Source of the DNA: Ectothiorhodospira shaposhnikovii
Lineage (GTDB): Bacteria; Pseudomonadota; Gammaproteobacteria; Ectothiorhodospirales; Ectothiorhodospiraceae
Length of the DNA: 64,000 bases
Direction of reading: 5' to 3'
Assembly (NCBI RefSeq): GCF_016584105.1
Contig: NZ_NRSM01000004.1
Location: forward strand, 62,001 to 126,000
Position numbers and translations under genes: made by a program. The notes under the pieces were generated by a model, which had not been told where the DNA came from, searched no databases, and saw only the letters and a list, made by a program, of their open reading frames with translations. Positions 18,017 through 25,643 of this stretch are shown piece after piece. How positions within the stretch are numbered: the first letter of the stretch is position 1; each line of letters begins with the position of its first letter.

Positions 18017-19066
18017 TCAACTCGCCTTGCGCGTCAGACCATGCAGGTCCGCAATGGCGCGGGCGCCGGCGGCCATGCCCTGGGAAATGGAATCATCGAT
18101 GGTTTCCGGCCCATAGGCGGCCCCGCAGGAATAGATGCCGGGGCGGGTGGTGCCGCAGGTATTGGTGTAATGCTCGCCCCGCTCGATGAAACCGTGCTTC
18201 TCCAGCCCCACGCCGAACACCTTGGCGATCTCCGGATTGTCCATGTTGGGATCCATGCCCACCGCGTGCACCACCAGGTCAAAGGGAATGACGATGGGCC
18301 GCTTCACCAGGGTGTCCTCTCCCTTCAGCAGCAGGCGGCCATCGGGGGCCGCGGTGACCTCTGCGATACGGGCCTTGACGAACTTGGTGCGAAACTCCTC
18401 CTGGGACTTCCAGTAGAAGCGGTCCTCGTAAAGACCGAAGGTGCGGATGTCCATGTAATAGATGAACACCTGGGTCTTGGGCGACAGCTCCTTGATCTCC
18501 ATGGCCAGATTGGCCGAGACGGTACAACACACCTTGGAACACCACTCACGCCCGATCTGCCGATCGCGGGAGCCGACGCACAACAGGATGGCCACCCGCT
18601 CCGGCGTCCGGCCGTCGGAAGGACAGGCGATCTTGCCGGCGGTCACCATCTGCTCCACCTGGGTGGTGGTGACCACGTCCGGGAAGGTGCCGAAACCCCA
18701 CTCGGGCTTGTTGACGGAATCAAAGTGGGTGAATCCGGTGGCCAGCACCACGGCACCGGCCTTGACGCTCTTGCCGTTGCTCAGCTTGGCGGTGAACCTG
18801 CCCGCCTCCCCGTTGAGCTGCGTCACCCTGGCGCCCTTGTGGATGGTGACATTGCCGTCGTCCTCCACCCGCTTGACCATGCGTCCAATGGCATCCCTGG
18901 CCCATTCGCCGGAGGGCACCAGACGGGCATATCCGGAAAGGATGGGGGCACCGCCCAGCACGTCTTCCTTTTCCACCAGCACGGCCTTGTAGCCCACACC
19001 GGCCACCTGGGCCGCCGCGGACAGGCCGGCGGGTCCCGCACCGACGATCAGAACGGTATCCTGCAT
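18017..19066 (-). CDS. shdrA: sHdrA, FAD-containing subunit of the sulfur-oxidising Hdr-like complex
   Basis: A 349-residue flavoprotein, much shorter than methanogen HdrA. The N-terminal FAD motif is VLIVGAGPAGLSAA. The HdrA-type cluster motif appears as LLCVGSRD, then REWCSKVCC. The C-terminal YSCGAAYGPETIDDSISQG is a second FAD contact. ATG at 19066 overlaps the shdrB1 stop by one base (TGATG); the longer frame is rejected because it lies inside shdrB1. Confidence 0.92.
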   Translation of the reverse strand: MQDTVLIVGAGPAGLSAAAQVAGVGYKAVLVEKEDVLGGAPILSGYARLVPSGEWARDAIGRMVKRVEDDGNVTIHKGARVTQLNGEAGRFTAKLSNGKSVKAGAVVLATGFTHFDSVNKPEWGFGTFPDVVTTTQVEQMVTAGKIACPSDGRTPERVAILLCVGSRDRQIGREWCSKVCCTVSANLAMEIKELSPKTQVFIYYMDIRTFGLYEDRFYWKSQEEFRTKFVKARIAEVTAAPDGRLLLKGEDTLVKRPIVIPFDLVVHAVGMDPNMDNPEIAKVFGVGLEKHGFIERGEHYTNTCGTTRPGIYSCGAAYGPETIDDSISQGMAAGARAIADLHGLTRKAS

Positions 19067-20484
19067 CACGCATTCCCCCCATAAGCGAGTTCGGGTTTGT
19101 AGAGATATTCGATGTTGCCCTGCTCGACTTCCTTCAGATAGGCCTGGAAGTTCTTCTTGGCCTCGGACCAGGAGATCCCCATCTTCTCCACCAGCTCCTC
19201 GCAGGGCGAGGCATGCCACTGGAGCTGCACGATCTTCAGGGGGTCCGCCCCGCAGGCCAGGGCGGCGAACTGCACCTCGGCCATGATGGGGACCTGGAAG
19301 TTCTGGTCATGGGCCTTGCCGATCCACTGGTTCTTGTCCATGGTGGTGACGCAGCCGGTGTCGTTGGCCAGCATGACATCGGCATTGGCCTCTTCCCGGG
19401 CCACCCGGATCTTGCGGTTCATGGTGAAGGAACGGGTGAACTCCCGCTCGGAGATGATGTGCCTGAAGCCGAAGCCGCAGCAGTCATACCAGGTGGAATA
19501 GTCGATCACCTGGGCGCCCAGGGCCTGGGCCATGGAGGTGATGATGGCGGTGCGATTGCCACCCAGGACATCGGCATCGTAGACGGCATCCTCGTGGATC
19601 ATCTTGTAGTAATGGCAGGCCACATGGGCGGTGGTGCGGATGTGGGAGACATCGATCTTCTGCAACTCCGAGGCGATGCGATGGCGCATCACATGCACCC
19701 ATTCCGAGTAATGGATGATCTCCTCGGGGATCACCAGCTTGCCGTCCACCAGCCGACCCAGCTTGTCCAGGATCTTCGCGACCTTCTCCCGGAGCTGGGG
19801 GGATTCGATCAGGTACTTGCGGATCTCCTTGTAATTGCCGAAGGAGGTGCCGCAGTGAACCAGGGGATAGAAGTGACCCAGCTCGTGACCGTGCTGCTTG
19901 CCGGACACATAGGACTGGTGGAAATTCCTCAGGAACACCGCCGCCAGGGATTCCACGTTGCCGATGCCGGAGCCGTGGTAGTTCCAGGCGGTGCAGGAGG
20001 TCTGGTCGGTCTCGTCCAGGTAATCCTTGCCGGGCACGAAACCGAACTCGTTCATGAACCACAACAGGGAGGTGGGATAGCCGGGGATGTTGCCGCACTG
20101 ACCGCAGGACTTGTGATGCCAGAGCTGCCGGGTGGGGATCTTCTTGTCCCAGCCGAACAGGGTCTTCACCATACTGGGTTCATGCTGGTCCTCCACCCGG
20201 TGGATGATGATGTGGCCTTCCTTTTCCAGCGCGTACATGTGTTCGCGCACATCATCCATGCGGTCGCCCAGATCAACGGTGCGACGATCCACATGCTTGC
20301 GCACCCAGTCGGTGGCCTTGACGGCCTCGTCACGGGAGAGCTGTGTCTGCTGGAAGAAGGAGCCGTGGCCGGCCACGCCCTGGCCGTCGGTATTGTGAAA
20401 TCCGGGCTTCATGGCCCCGGGGCCTGCCCCTTCGGCGGTGGCATTGTGCCCGCCGGGGGTATGATCTTTCTTCTTGGAACTCAT
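19066..20484 (-). CDS. shdrB1: sHdrB1, HdrB-like subunit with a divergent CCG domain
   Basis: A 472-residue subunit, longer than sHdrB2. Cysteines occur as KSCGQCGN, HCGTSFG, HVACHYY, YDCCGFGF and NDTGCVTT, which give one CCG-like arrangement without the last CxxC; this is the usual state of sHdrB1. The ATG at 20484 with GAGGAG eight bases upstream is preferred over a GTG three codons earlier. The first 50 or so residues are low in conserved motifs and rich in Gly, His and Lys. Confidence 0.92.
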   Translation of the reverse strand: MSSKKKDHTPGGHNATAEGAGPGAMKPGFHNTDGQGVAGHGSFFQQTQLSRDEAVKATDWVRKHVDRRTVDLGDRMDDVREHMYALEKEGHIIIHRVEDQHEPSMVKTLFGWDKKIPTRQLWHHKSCGQCGNIPGYPTSLLWFMNEFGFVPGKDYLDETDQTSCTAWNYHGSGIGNVESLAAVFLRNFHQSYVSGKQHGHELGHFYPLVHCGTSFGNYKEIRKYLIESPQLREKVAKILDKLGRLVDGKLVIPEEIIHYSEWVHVMRHRIASELQKIDVSHIRTTAHVACHYYKMIHEDAVYDADVLGGNRTAIITSMAQALGAQVIDYSTWYDCCGFGFRHIISEREFTRSFTMNRKIRVAREEANADVMLANDTGCVTTMDKNQWIGKAHDQNFQVPIMAEVQFAALACGADPLKIVQLQWHASPCEELVEKMGISWSEAKKNFQAYLKEVEQGNIEYLYKPELAYGGNA

Positions 20485-20536
20485 GTGTGCCACTCCTCTA
20501 CTACGCTCGGCTTTGGTGCTCAGGCAAGGATCCGGC

Positions 20537-21220
20537 TCAGTCTTCTTCTTGTTCTTCGAGCCATTCCTCGTATTCCTCCCGCTTTTCGTCGATGAAGTCC
20601 TCGATCACGTCAAACAGGTTCTCGTCCATCAGTTCCAGGGATTTGAGTACCCCGGTCATCTCCCAGATGGTGTACATCTCCACCGAGGTCTTCAGGGAGA
20701 TTTCCCAGGCGGTATCGGTGGTCTGCAGGGTCTTCATGGGAATGGCCTTGCGCAGGATGCGCAGGTCGCCATCCACCTTCTGGATGTTCGGTCCCCAGTC
20801 GGGGAAGTGATCCGGCTGGATCATGTCCGGAGAGAGCTGGTTGCCGGTGGTGATGAGCTTGAGCATCACCCGGCCGAAGGGCCGCAGCACGTCCTTGGCG
20901 GACTGCATCTCATGCTTGATGGCCACCTCCCGCATGATGGCCACCAGGCCACCGGGGGAGTTCTTGAAGGGACAGCGTGCCGCGCAGGTCATGCACTGGG
21001 CGCAGGCCCAGATCTTCTCCTGCATGGCGTCGTACACCTGCTCCACGTTCTCGGTCCACAGGAGCTGGACGATCTCCCGGGGGCTGTAGTCATAGAACTG
21101 GGCGGACGGACAGGTGGCGGTGCAGATCCCGCAGTTCAGACACCCGTTAAGCTCGTGGTCATAGCGAAAGTCACTGCGGATATCGTCGAATATCTGCTGC
21201 ATTTCGGCGTAAGTTGCCAT
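20537..21220 (-). CDS. shdrC1: sHdrC1, ferredoxin-like subunit, first gene of the sHdr operon
   Basis: A 227-residue HdrC-like protein with two [4Fe-4S] motifs, CLNCGICTATCP and CAQCMTCAARCP. The C-terminus is very acidic (EYEEWLEEQEED). Start at MATYAEMQQ (21220), with AGG seven bases upstream. It is the first gene of the sHdr run and is preceded by a 217-base gap that holds a good -35 box. Confidence 0.92.
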   Translation of the reverse strand: MATYAEMQQIFDDIRSDFRYDHELNGCLNCGICTATCPSAQFYDYSPREIVQLLWTENVEQVYDAMQEKIWACAQCMTCAARCPFKNSPGGLVAIMREVAIKHEMQSAKDVLRPFGRVMLKLITTGNQLSPDMIQPDHFPDWGPNIQKVDGDLRILRKAIPMKTLQTTDTAWEISLKTSVEMYTIWEMTGVLKSLELMDENLFDVIEDFIDEKREEYEEWLEEQEED

Positions 21221-21250
21221 GGCATACCTCATCTTTCATTGCCCGGAGAG

Positions 21251-21279
21251 ATATCCTTACACCCAAGCAAATTTGTCAA
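21251..21279 (-). promoter_or_regulatory. Probable promoter of the sHdr operon
   Basis: A perfect TTGACA (minus strand, 21279 to 21274) stands 55 bases before the shdrC1 start. At 17-18 bases spacing the -10 would be GGATAT or GATATC, which is weak. A weak -10 with a perfect -35 would fit an activated or repressed promoter, as expected for substrate-induced sulfur oxidation genes. Confidence 0.5.
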
Positions 21280-21437
21280 CTATTGGCGTTCAGCAAGTGT
21301 AGTTCATTTTTTCGGCGACGAATCAAGCCGGCGCACCGATGGATAAATCCGCTCCAGTGACACCACACATTCGGCTCATCACCCTTCCCGTTCGTGGCCG
21401 TGAGCCGCTCTCAGGGGTACGGAGAGACTGGCAGTCA

Positions 21438-21905
21438 CTAGATGAAAAGACAGATATCCGACTCGCCCGCAAACTCGAAGAAGGTGGCGGCACCGCCGTA
21501 TTCCACGCCGTCGATGAAGTCTTCCCGCGACATGTCGAACAGATCCACCGTCATCTGACAGGCGATCATCTTCACCTCCGCCTCCCGGCACATCTCGCGC
21601 AGCTCTTCCACGCTGGCCACACCCTTGGACTTCATCTTCTGCTTCATCATGTGGGTCATCATGCCCTGCATGCCGGGCAGGGCCTGCAGCAGGACCGGCA
21701 TGGGCATCGGCATGGGCATGCCGGGATTCCCCAGGGAGGTGACTTTCAGATCGGGTTTCTTCTTGAGCAGTTGCAGACCGTAAAACGTGAAGAACACCTG
21801 CACCTGGTAGCCCAGGGCGGCCGCGGTGGAAGCCAGGATGAAGGGCGGATAGGCCCAGTCCAGGGTTCCCTTGGTGGCGATGATGGCCAGCCTTTTTTCG
21901 GACAC
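21438..21905 (-). CDS. dsrE3A: DsrE3A-type sulfurtransferase
   Basis: A 155-residue DsrE-family protein of the cytoplasm that carries persulfide and exchanges it with TusA. Cys106 and Cys116 (REMC and IACQMTVDLFDM) are ten residues apart, matching the two-cysteine pattern of DsrE3A. The insert GNPGMPMPMPMPV and a run of methionines around residue 80-90 are unusual in look but typical of this subclass. Start is a GTG at 21905 with AGGAGG nine bases upstream. It lies between tusA and the sHdr operon. Confidence 0.85.
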   Translation of the reverse strand: MSEKRLAIIATKGTLDWAYPPFILASTAAALGYQVQVFFTFYGLQLLKKKPDLKVTSLGNPGMPMPMPMPVLLQALPGMQGMMTHMMKQKMKSKGVASVEELREMCREAEVKMIACQMTVDLFDMSREDFIDGVEYGGAATFFEFAGESDICLFI

Positions 21906-21996
21906 GTGGCATTCCCTCCTTAATATGCCTGTGATGGCGCCTCCCGAAGGGGGCGTCCTGCCGCGGCCATGGCGCGCGGCAGAACGGCTCCCCGGA

Positions 21997-22227
21997 TCAG
22001 GACTTGCGCATCAGGAAGAGGAACTTGCCACCCTCTTCCCGGTGCTCCAGCAGTTCATTGCCGGTCTGCTTGGCAAAGGCCTCGAAGTCCTTCACGGAAC
22101 CCGGGTCGGTGGCGATAATCCGCAGCACCTGGCCGCTGTCCATGGAGGCCAGGGATTTCTTGGCACGCAGGATGGGCAGGGGGCAGTTCAGCCCGGAGGC
22201 ATCCAGTTCCTGGTCAAAATCGGACAT
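21997..22227 (-). CDS. tusA: TusA, sulfur carrier protein
   Basis: A 76-residue TusA. The sulfur-binding Cys15 is in the family motif CPLPIL. It hands sulfane sulfur to DsrE3A and onwards to sHdr. The ATG at 22227 has GAGGAG upstream; the longer frame adds 17 residues without similarity. It is the first gene of the minus-strand sulfur block. The rhodanese gene often found next to tusA-dsrE is absent. Confidence 0.93.
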   Translation of the reverse strand: MSDFDQELDASGLNCPLPILRAKKSLASMDSGQVLRIIATDPGSVKDFEAFAKQTGNELLEHREEGGKFLFLMRKS

Positions 22228-22612
22228 CTCGATTTTCTCCTCGTCTATCAAGTGGTCTGGGGTCTTCTTTGTCGGCACCCCGCAAGGGCCTGCCGACGCC
22301 CACCCCGATCATCTCACGAAATTTCCCGTCATCGGACAGGGGAAATCTCAGTATTTATAGCTGGCGGGAGCCCAAGGACCGGTTCGAGCCATCTCTATGA
22401 AGCGACACCCAACGCCAGACTTCACTTCTTTGCTTATTCTCAATAACAATATAGCCATATTCTTCTGAACGTCCAGCTTATGCGAAATGAAGAATATGAG
22501 AACGCTTCCCACACCCAATGAACAAAGAATCAGGACTGCTGTCTCACCGGGAACACGCGTGATACCGTTCCCGGAACCGGCCCGACTGCCCCAAACTGGA
22601 GGAACCTTCATC
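22228..22612. other. Divergent intergenic region between tusA and the plus-strand block
   Basis: About 385 bases between two diverging transcription units. It has an AT-rich part (about 22430-22500, with CAATAACAATATAGCC) that should hold promoters in both directions. I cannot assign clear -35/-10 pairs and see no gene I can defend. Confidence 0.4.
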
Positions 22613-22924
22613 GTGGACAAAAAGCATTTTGCCGCCGATACCCAGTATGCTGTCACCCTGTATGACGATCATCGGCGTCTGCGCCCCGCCAACCTCTACG
22701 TGCATCGGCTTTTCGATGACAGCATGATCGCCCGCCGGACCGACGGCCTCCACTCAGGGCTGTTGTTCAAGATCCGCTATGAGGACGTGGTCCGGATCGC
22801 ACGGACCATCCCGGTGGACCGGTCCAGGCGCTTCATGCTGCCGGAGGCCATGCTAATGCCGAAACTATGGGAAAACCGTACCACCATGAACGCCTACGCC
22901 TCGGCCCCCGGCCTGGGCAAGTAG
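22613..22924 (+). CDS. Small unknown protein upstream of the M48 peptidase
   Basis: I do not recognise this protein. From a GTG at 22613 (GGAGG ten bases upstream) it has 103 residues: MDKKHFAADTQYAVTLYDDHRRLRP and so on, with many arginines and no signal peptide. The open frame continues upstream to an ATG at 22487 (145 residues), but that part is AT-richer and looks non-coding. It is 14 bases before the peptidase start and probably cotranscribed. Confidence 0.5.
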   Translation: MDKKHFAADTQYAVTLYDDHRRLRPANLYVHRLFDDSMIARRTDGLHSGLLFKIRYEDVVRIARTIPVDRSRRFMLPEAMLMPKLWENRTTMNAYASAPGLGK

Positions 22925-22938
22925 CAGGACCCATCCCC

Positions 22939-24405
22939 ATGCCCGACCGACCGGCCCCCGGCCGTAAGCCGCGAACCATCGGTCGGCGCATGCTCATGGC
23001 CCTTGGGCTCTGCCTGCTCCTCATCATCGCCACCCCGCCCCAGGCGGGCATCAACCTGCCGGAGATCGGGGACCCCTCCTCCGCCCTGCTTTCCCCCTCC
23101 CAGGAACAACAACTGGGCCGCACCCTGCTGCGGGAGGTGCGCCGCACCCTGCCGCTGAGCAAGGACCCGGTCCTTCTGGGATATGTGGAGGCCCTGGGGC
23201 AACGACTGGTGTCCAGCGCCGCCGATGCCCATCCCAACTTCACCTTTCTGGTGGTGGAAGATCCCGGCATCAATGCCTTCGCCATGCCTGGGGGCATTAT
23301 CGGCATCAACACGGGGCTGATCGACGCCGCCCGCAATGAAGGAGAACTGGCCGCGGTCGTCGCCCACGAAATTGCCCATGTCACCCAACGCCACATCGCC
23401 CGCGCCTATGCGGGGAGCACCCGTATCGACCTGGCCACGGGGCTGGCCATTCTGGCCGGCATCATCGCCAGCGCCTATTCCCCGGAGGTGGGGCAGGCAG
23501 CCATCATCGGCGGCATGGCCGGAGGTGCCCAGGCCCGGATCAACTTCACCCGGGCCAACGAGCAGGAGGCGGACCGGATCGGAATCAGCATTCTTGCCGC
23601 GGCCGACTACGATCCCCAGGCCATGCCCAACTTCTTCGAGCGCATGCTCCAGCTCAGCGGCGGTGCCGGCGAAACAGTACCCGAATACCTGCGCACCCAC
23701 CCCGTCACCACCAACCGCATTACCGACAGCCGCCTACGGGCCGATCAATACAGCGGAGACTTTCGCAGCGATTCACAGGCCTTTCGCATGATCCTTGCCC
23801 GGGTACAGGCCCTGCAGGATCCGGCCCGCGTCATCGACCTCCACACCCGCGACCGGACCGGCAACAGCGAAGATGTCGCCAGACGCTACGGCTACGCCAT
23901 CGCGCTCATTCAACGGGGCCAGACCGAACAGGCACTCAAGGCACTACAGGGCATATCGGGACAGGACGGCGCAGACCTCTACCTGGAGCTTGCCCGGGCG
24001 GAGGCCCACATGGCGGCCAGACCCACGGATCATCAGGCAGCCCTTGAGATCCTCCGAAGACTGGATGACATCTACCCCAGACACCTTCCGGTCACCCAAA
24101 CCTACGTGCAGGCCCTGATCGGAGCCGGAGACTATGGCCGGGCGATACAAGTGGCCGACACCCTGCTGTCGGTCGAGGTCAAGGCACCTGAACTGCTGCG
24201 CCTCAAGGCCGATGCCGCCTCGCGCCTGGGCAGGCAGGCGATCAGTCATGAAAACATGGCGGAATATTATTTCCATCACGGCCAGTATCGTGAGACCGTC
24301 AGGCAACTGGACATGGCGCTGACCGCCCAGGATCTGACCCCCCATGTGGAAGAACGGATCAGGAGCAAACGCACCATTGCATTGCGTTTTCTGGAGGATC
24401 GCTGA
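22939..24405 (+). CDS. M48-family metallopeptidase with TPR-like C-terminus (BepA-type)
   Basis: An exported zinc protease. Residues 16-36 form a signal sequence (RRMLMALGLCLLLIIATPPQAG). The zinc motif HEIAH is at 143-147 (H143, E144, H147), and the third-ligand region EQEADRIG is at 208-215. The C-terminal half (about 300-488) is helical repeat, as in BepA (YfgC), which helps outer-membrane protein and LPS assembly in the periplasm. I start at the ATG at 22939 with AGGA upstream; the longest frame overlaps the previous gene. It precedes soxYZ but has no known sulfur role. Confidence 0.88.
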   Translation: MPDRPAPGRKPRTIGRRMLMALGLCLLLIIATPPQAGINLPEIGDPSSALLSPSQEQQLGRTLLREVRRTLPLSKDPVLLGYVEALGQRLVSSAADAHPNFTFLVVEDPGINAFAMPGGIIGINTGLIDAARNEGELAAVVAHEIAHVTQRHIARAYAGSTRIDLATGLAILAGIIASAYSPEVGQAAIIGGMAGGAQARINFTRANEQEADRIGISILAAADYDPQAMPNFFERMLQLSGGAGETVPEYLRTHPVTTNRITDSRLRADQYSGDFRSDSQAFRMILARVQALQDPARVIDLHTRDRTGNSEDVARRYGYAIALIQRGQTEQALKALQGISGQDGADLYLELARAEAHMAARPTDHQAALEILRRLDDIYPRHLPVTQTYVQALIGAGDYGRAIQVADTLLSVEVKAPELLRLKADAASRLGRQAISHENMAEYYFHHGQYRETVRQLDMALTAQDLTPHVEERIRSKRTIALRFLEDR

Positions 24406-24570
24406 GCCGGATCCAGGTTTTGACCCATATCAACCAGCCATATAACTAAAAATTACTTGTAAAAAAGATTTAGTTAGGTAGGCTGTAACCCCTAGAGAGC
24501 CCACGGCAAAACCTCATGCCGAAACGGGGCATCTCCAACCATGAGATGTTAAAGAAGTGGAGGAGACCGC

Positions 24571-25038
24571 ATGAACAGCAAGCGTCGAGTGTTTCTCAAG
24601 GGCACCCTCGCGACGGGTACCGTGGGTGTCGCCGTAGGTGCCGGCCTGCTGACCCCAAGTACCGTCCTCGCCGACTGGCCCAAGGCCGCTTTCCAGGCGA
24701 ATTCCCTGAGTGATGCCCTCAAGTCCGCCCTGGGTTCCGACAGCCACAGCAGCGGCGACATCACCATTCGTGCTCCGGATATTGCCGAAAACGGCGCCGT
24801 GGTCCCGATCACCGTGGAATCCACGCTGTCCGGCGTTACCGACATCGCCATCCTGGCGGTTGCCAACAACGCCCCCCTGACCTCCAGCTACAAGCTGGGA
24901 GAAGGCACCAAGGCCTTCGTCGCCACCCGGATCAAGATGGGTGAAACCTCCGATATCGTCGCCGTACTCAAGGCCAACGGCCAGCTCTACAGCGGCACCA
25001 AGGAGGTCAAGGTCACCATCGGCGGCTGCGGCGGCTAA
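24571..25038 (+). CDS. soxY: SoxY, sulfur-carrying subunit of SoxYZ
   Basis: The 155-residue periplasmic carrier to which thiosulfate-derived sulfur is covalently bound. A Tat signal (KRRVFLKG) with likely cleavage after VLA, and the flexible C-terminal arm GGCGG (residues 151-155) with the substrate cysteine, are both present. SD GGAGGA is seven bases before the ATG. The 165 bases upstream are AT-rich and should hold the promoter. soxZ follows 55 bases later. Confidence 0.97.
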   Translation: MNSKRRVFLKGTLATGTVGVAVGAGLLTPSTVLADWPKAAFQANSLSDALKSALGSDSHSSGDITIRAPDIAENGAVVPITVESTLSGVTDIAILAVANNAPLTSSYKLGEGTKAFVATRIKMGETSDIVAVLKANGQLYSGTKEVKVTIGGCGG

Positions 25039-25093
25039 CCAGGCAACGCCCGGCAACCCGCGGCATCAAGGCGAATTCGCAGGAGAAAGTACC

Positions 25094-25402
25094 ATGTCCA
25101 GCATCCGAGTCCGAGCCCAGATCGAAGGCGGCGTCACCAATGTGCGCGCCCTGATCAGTCACCCCATGGAAACCGGCCAGCGCCGGGACCAGGGCGGTAA
25201 CACCATCCCCGCCCATTTCATCACCGAGGTCAAGGCCGAGTGCAACGGCAGGCATGTACTGACCGCCAACTGGGGCCCGGCCATTTCCCGCAATCCTTAT
25301 CTATCCTTCCAGTTTGAAGGGGCCGCCGCCGGCGACACCCTGAAGCTTTCCTGGGTGGACAACAACGGCGAATCGGATACCACCGAAGTTCGCATCAGCT
25401 GA
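25094..25402 (+). CDS. soxZ: SoxZ, partner subunit of SoxYZ
   Basis: A 102-residue protein without signal peptide, exported bound to SoxY through the Tat pathway. It begins MSSIRVRAQIEGGVTNVRALISHPMETG and ends in the SoxZ pattern WVDNNGESDTTEVRIS. AGGAGA is the ribosome-binding site. It stands between soxY and a terminator. Confidence 0.97.
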   Translation: MSSIRVRAQIEGGVTNVRALISHPMETGQRRDQGGNTIPAHFITEVKAECNGRHVLTANWGPAISRNPYLSFQFEGAAAGDTLKLSWVDNNGESDTTEVRIS

Positions 25403-25570
25403 TCCAAAGAAGATCAGTCACAAGTAGAACGGAAGTACGCAGGAGGTTTGTCGCGCCAAGGGTCCCGGTTAGACCGTGACCACCACCAAAGAGGAATACA
25501 GAGACCAGACCCGGGTGACCGGCACAGGTCCAGGCAGGAACACTTAAAACGACACCTGCCAGATTCAGCA

Positions 25571-25596
25571 AGCCCGGTTAAGCCGGGCTTTCTTTT
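25571..25596 (+). terminator. Rho-independent terminator after soxYZ
   Basis: A 7-bp stem AGCCCGG / CCGGGCT with a five-base loop, followed by TTCTTTT. It separates soxYZ from soxB, which starts 48 bases later, so soxB either depends on readthrough or has its own promoter in 25403-25570. Confidence 0.8.
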
Positions 25597-25643
25597 GGCC
25601 GGGACCCGCCGGCCCGCGTTCAATCATCGTGTGAGGAGAAGGC

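Noticed and set aside
19213-20595. A 460-residue plus-strand frame opposite shdrB1
   Set aside because: Antisense shadow of a clear iron-sulfur protein gene; no recognisable domain.
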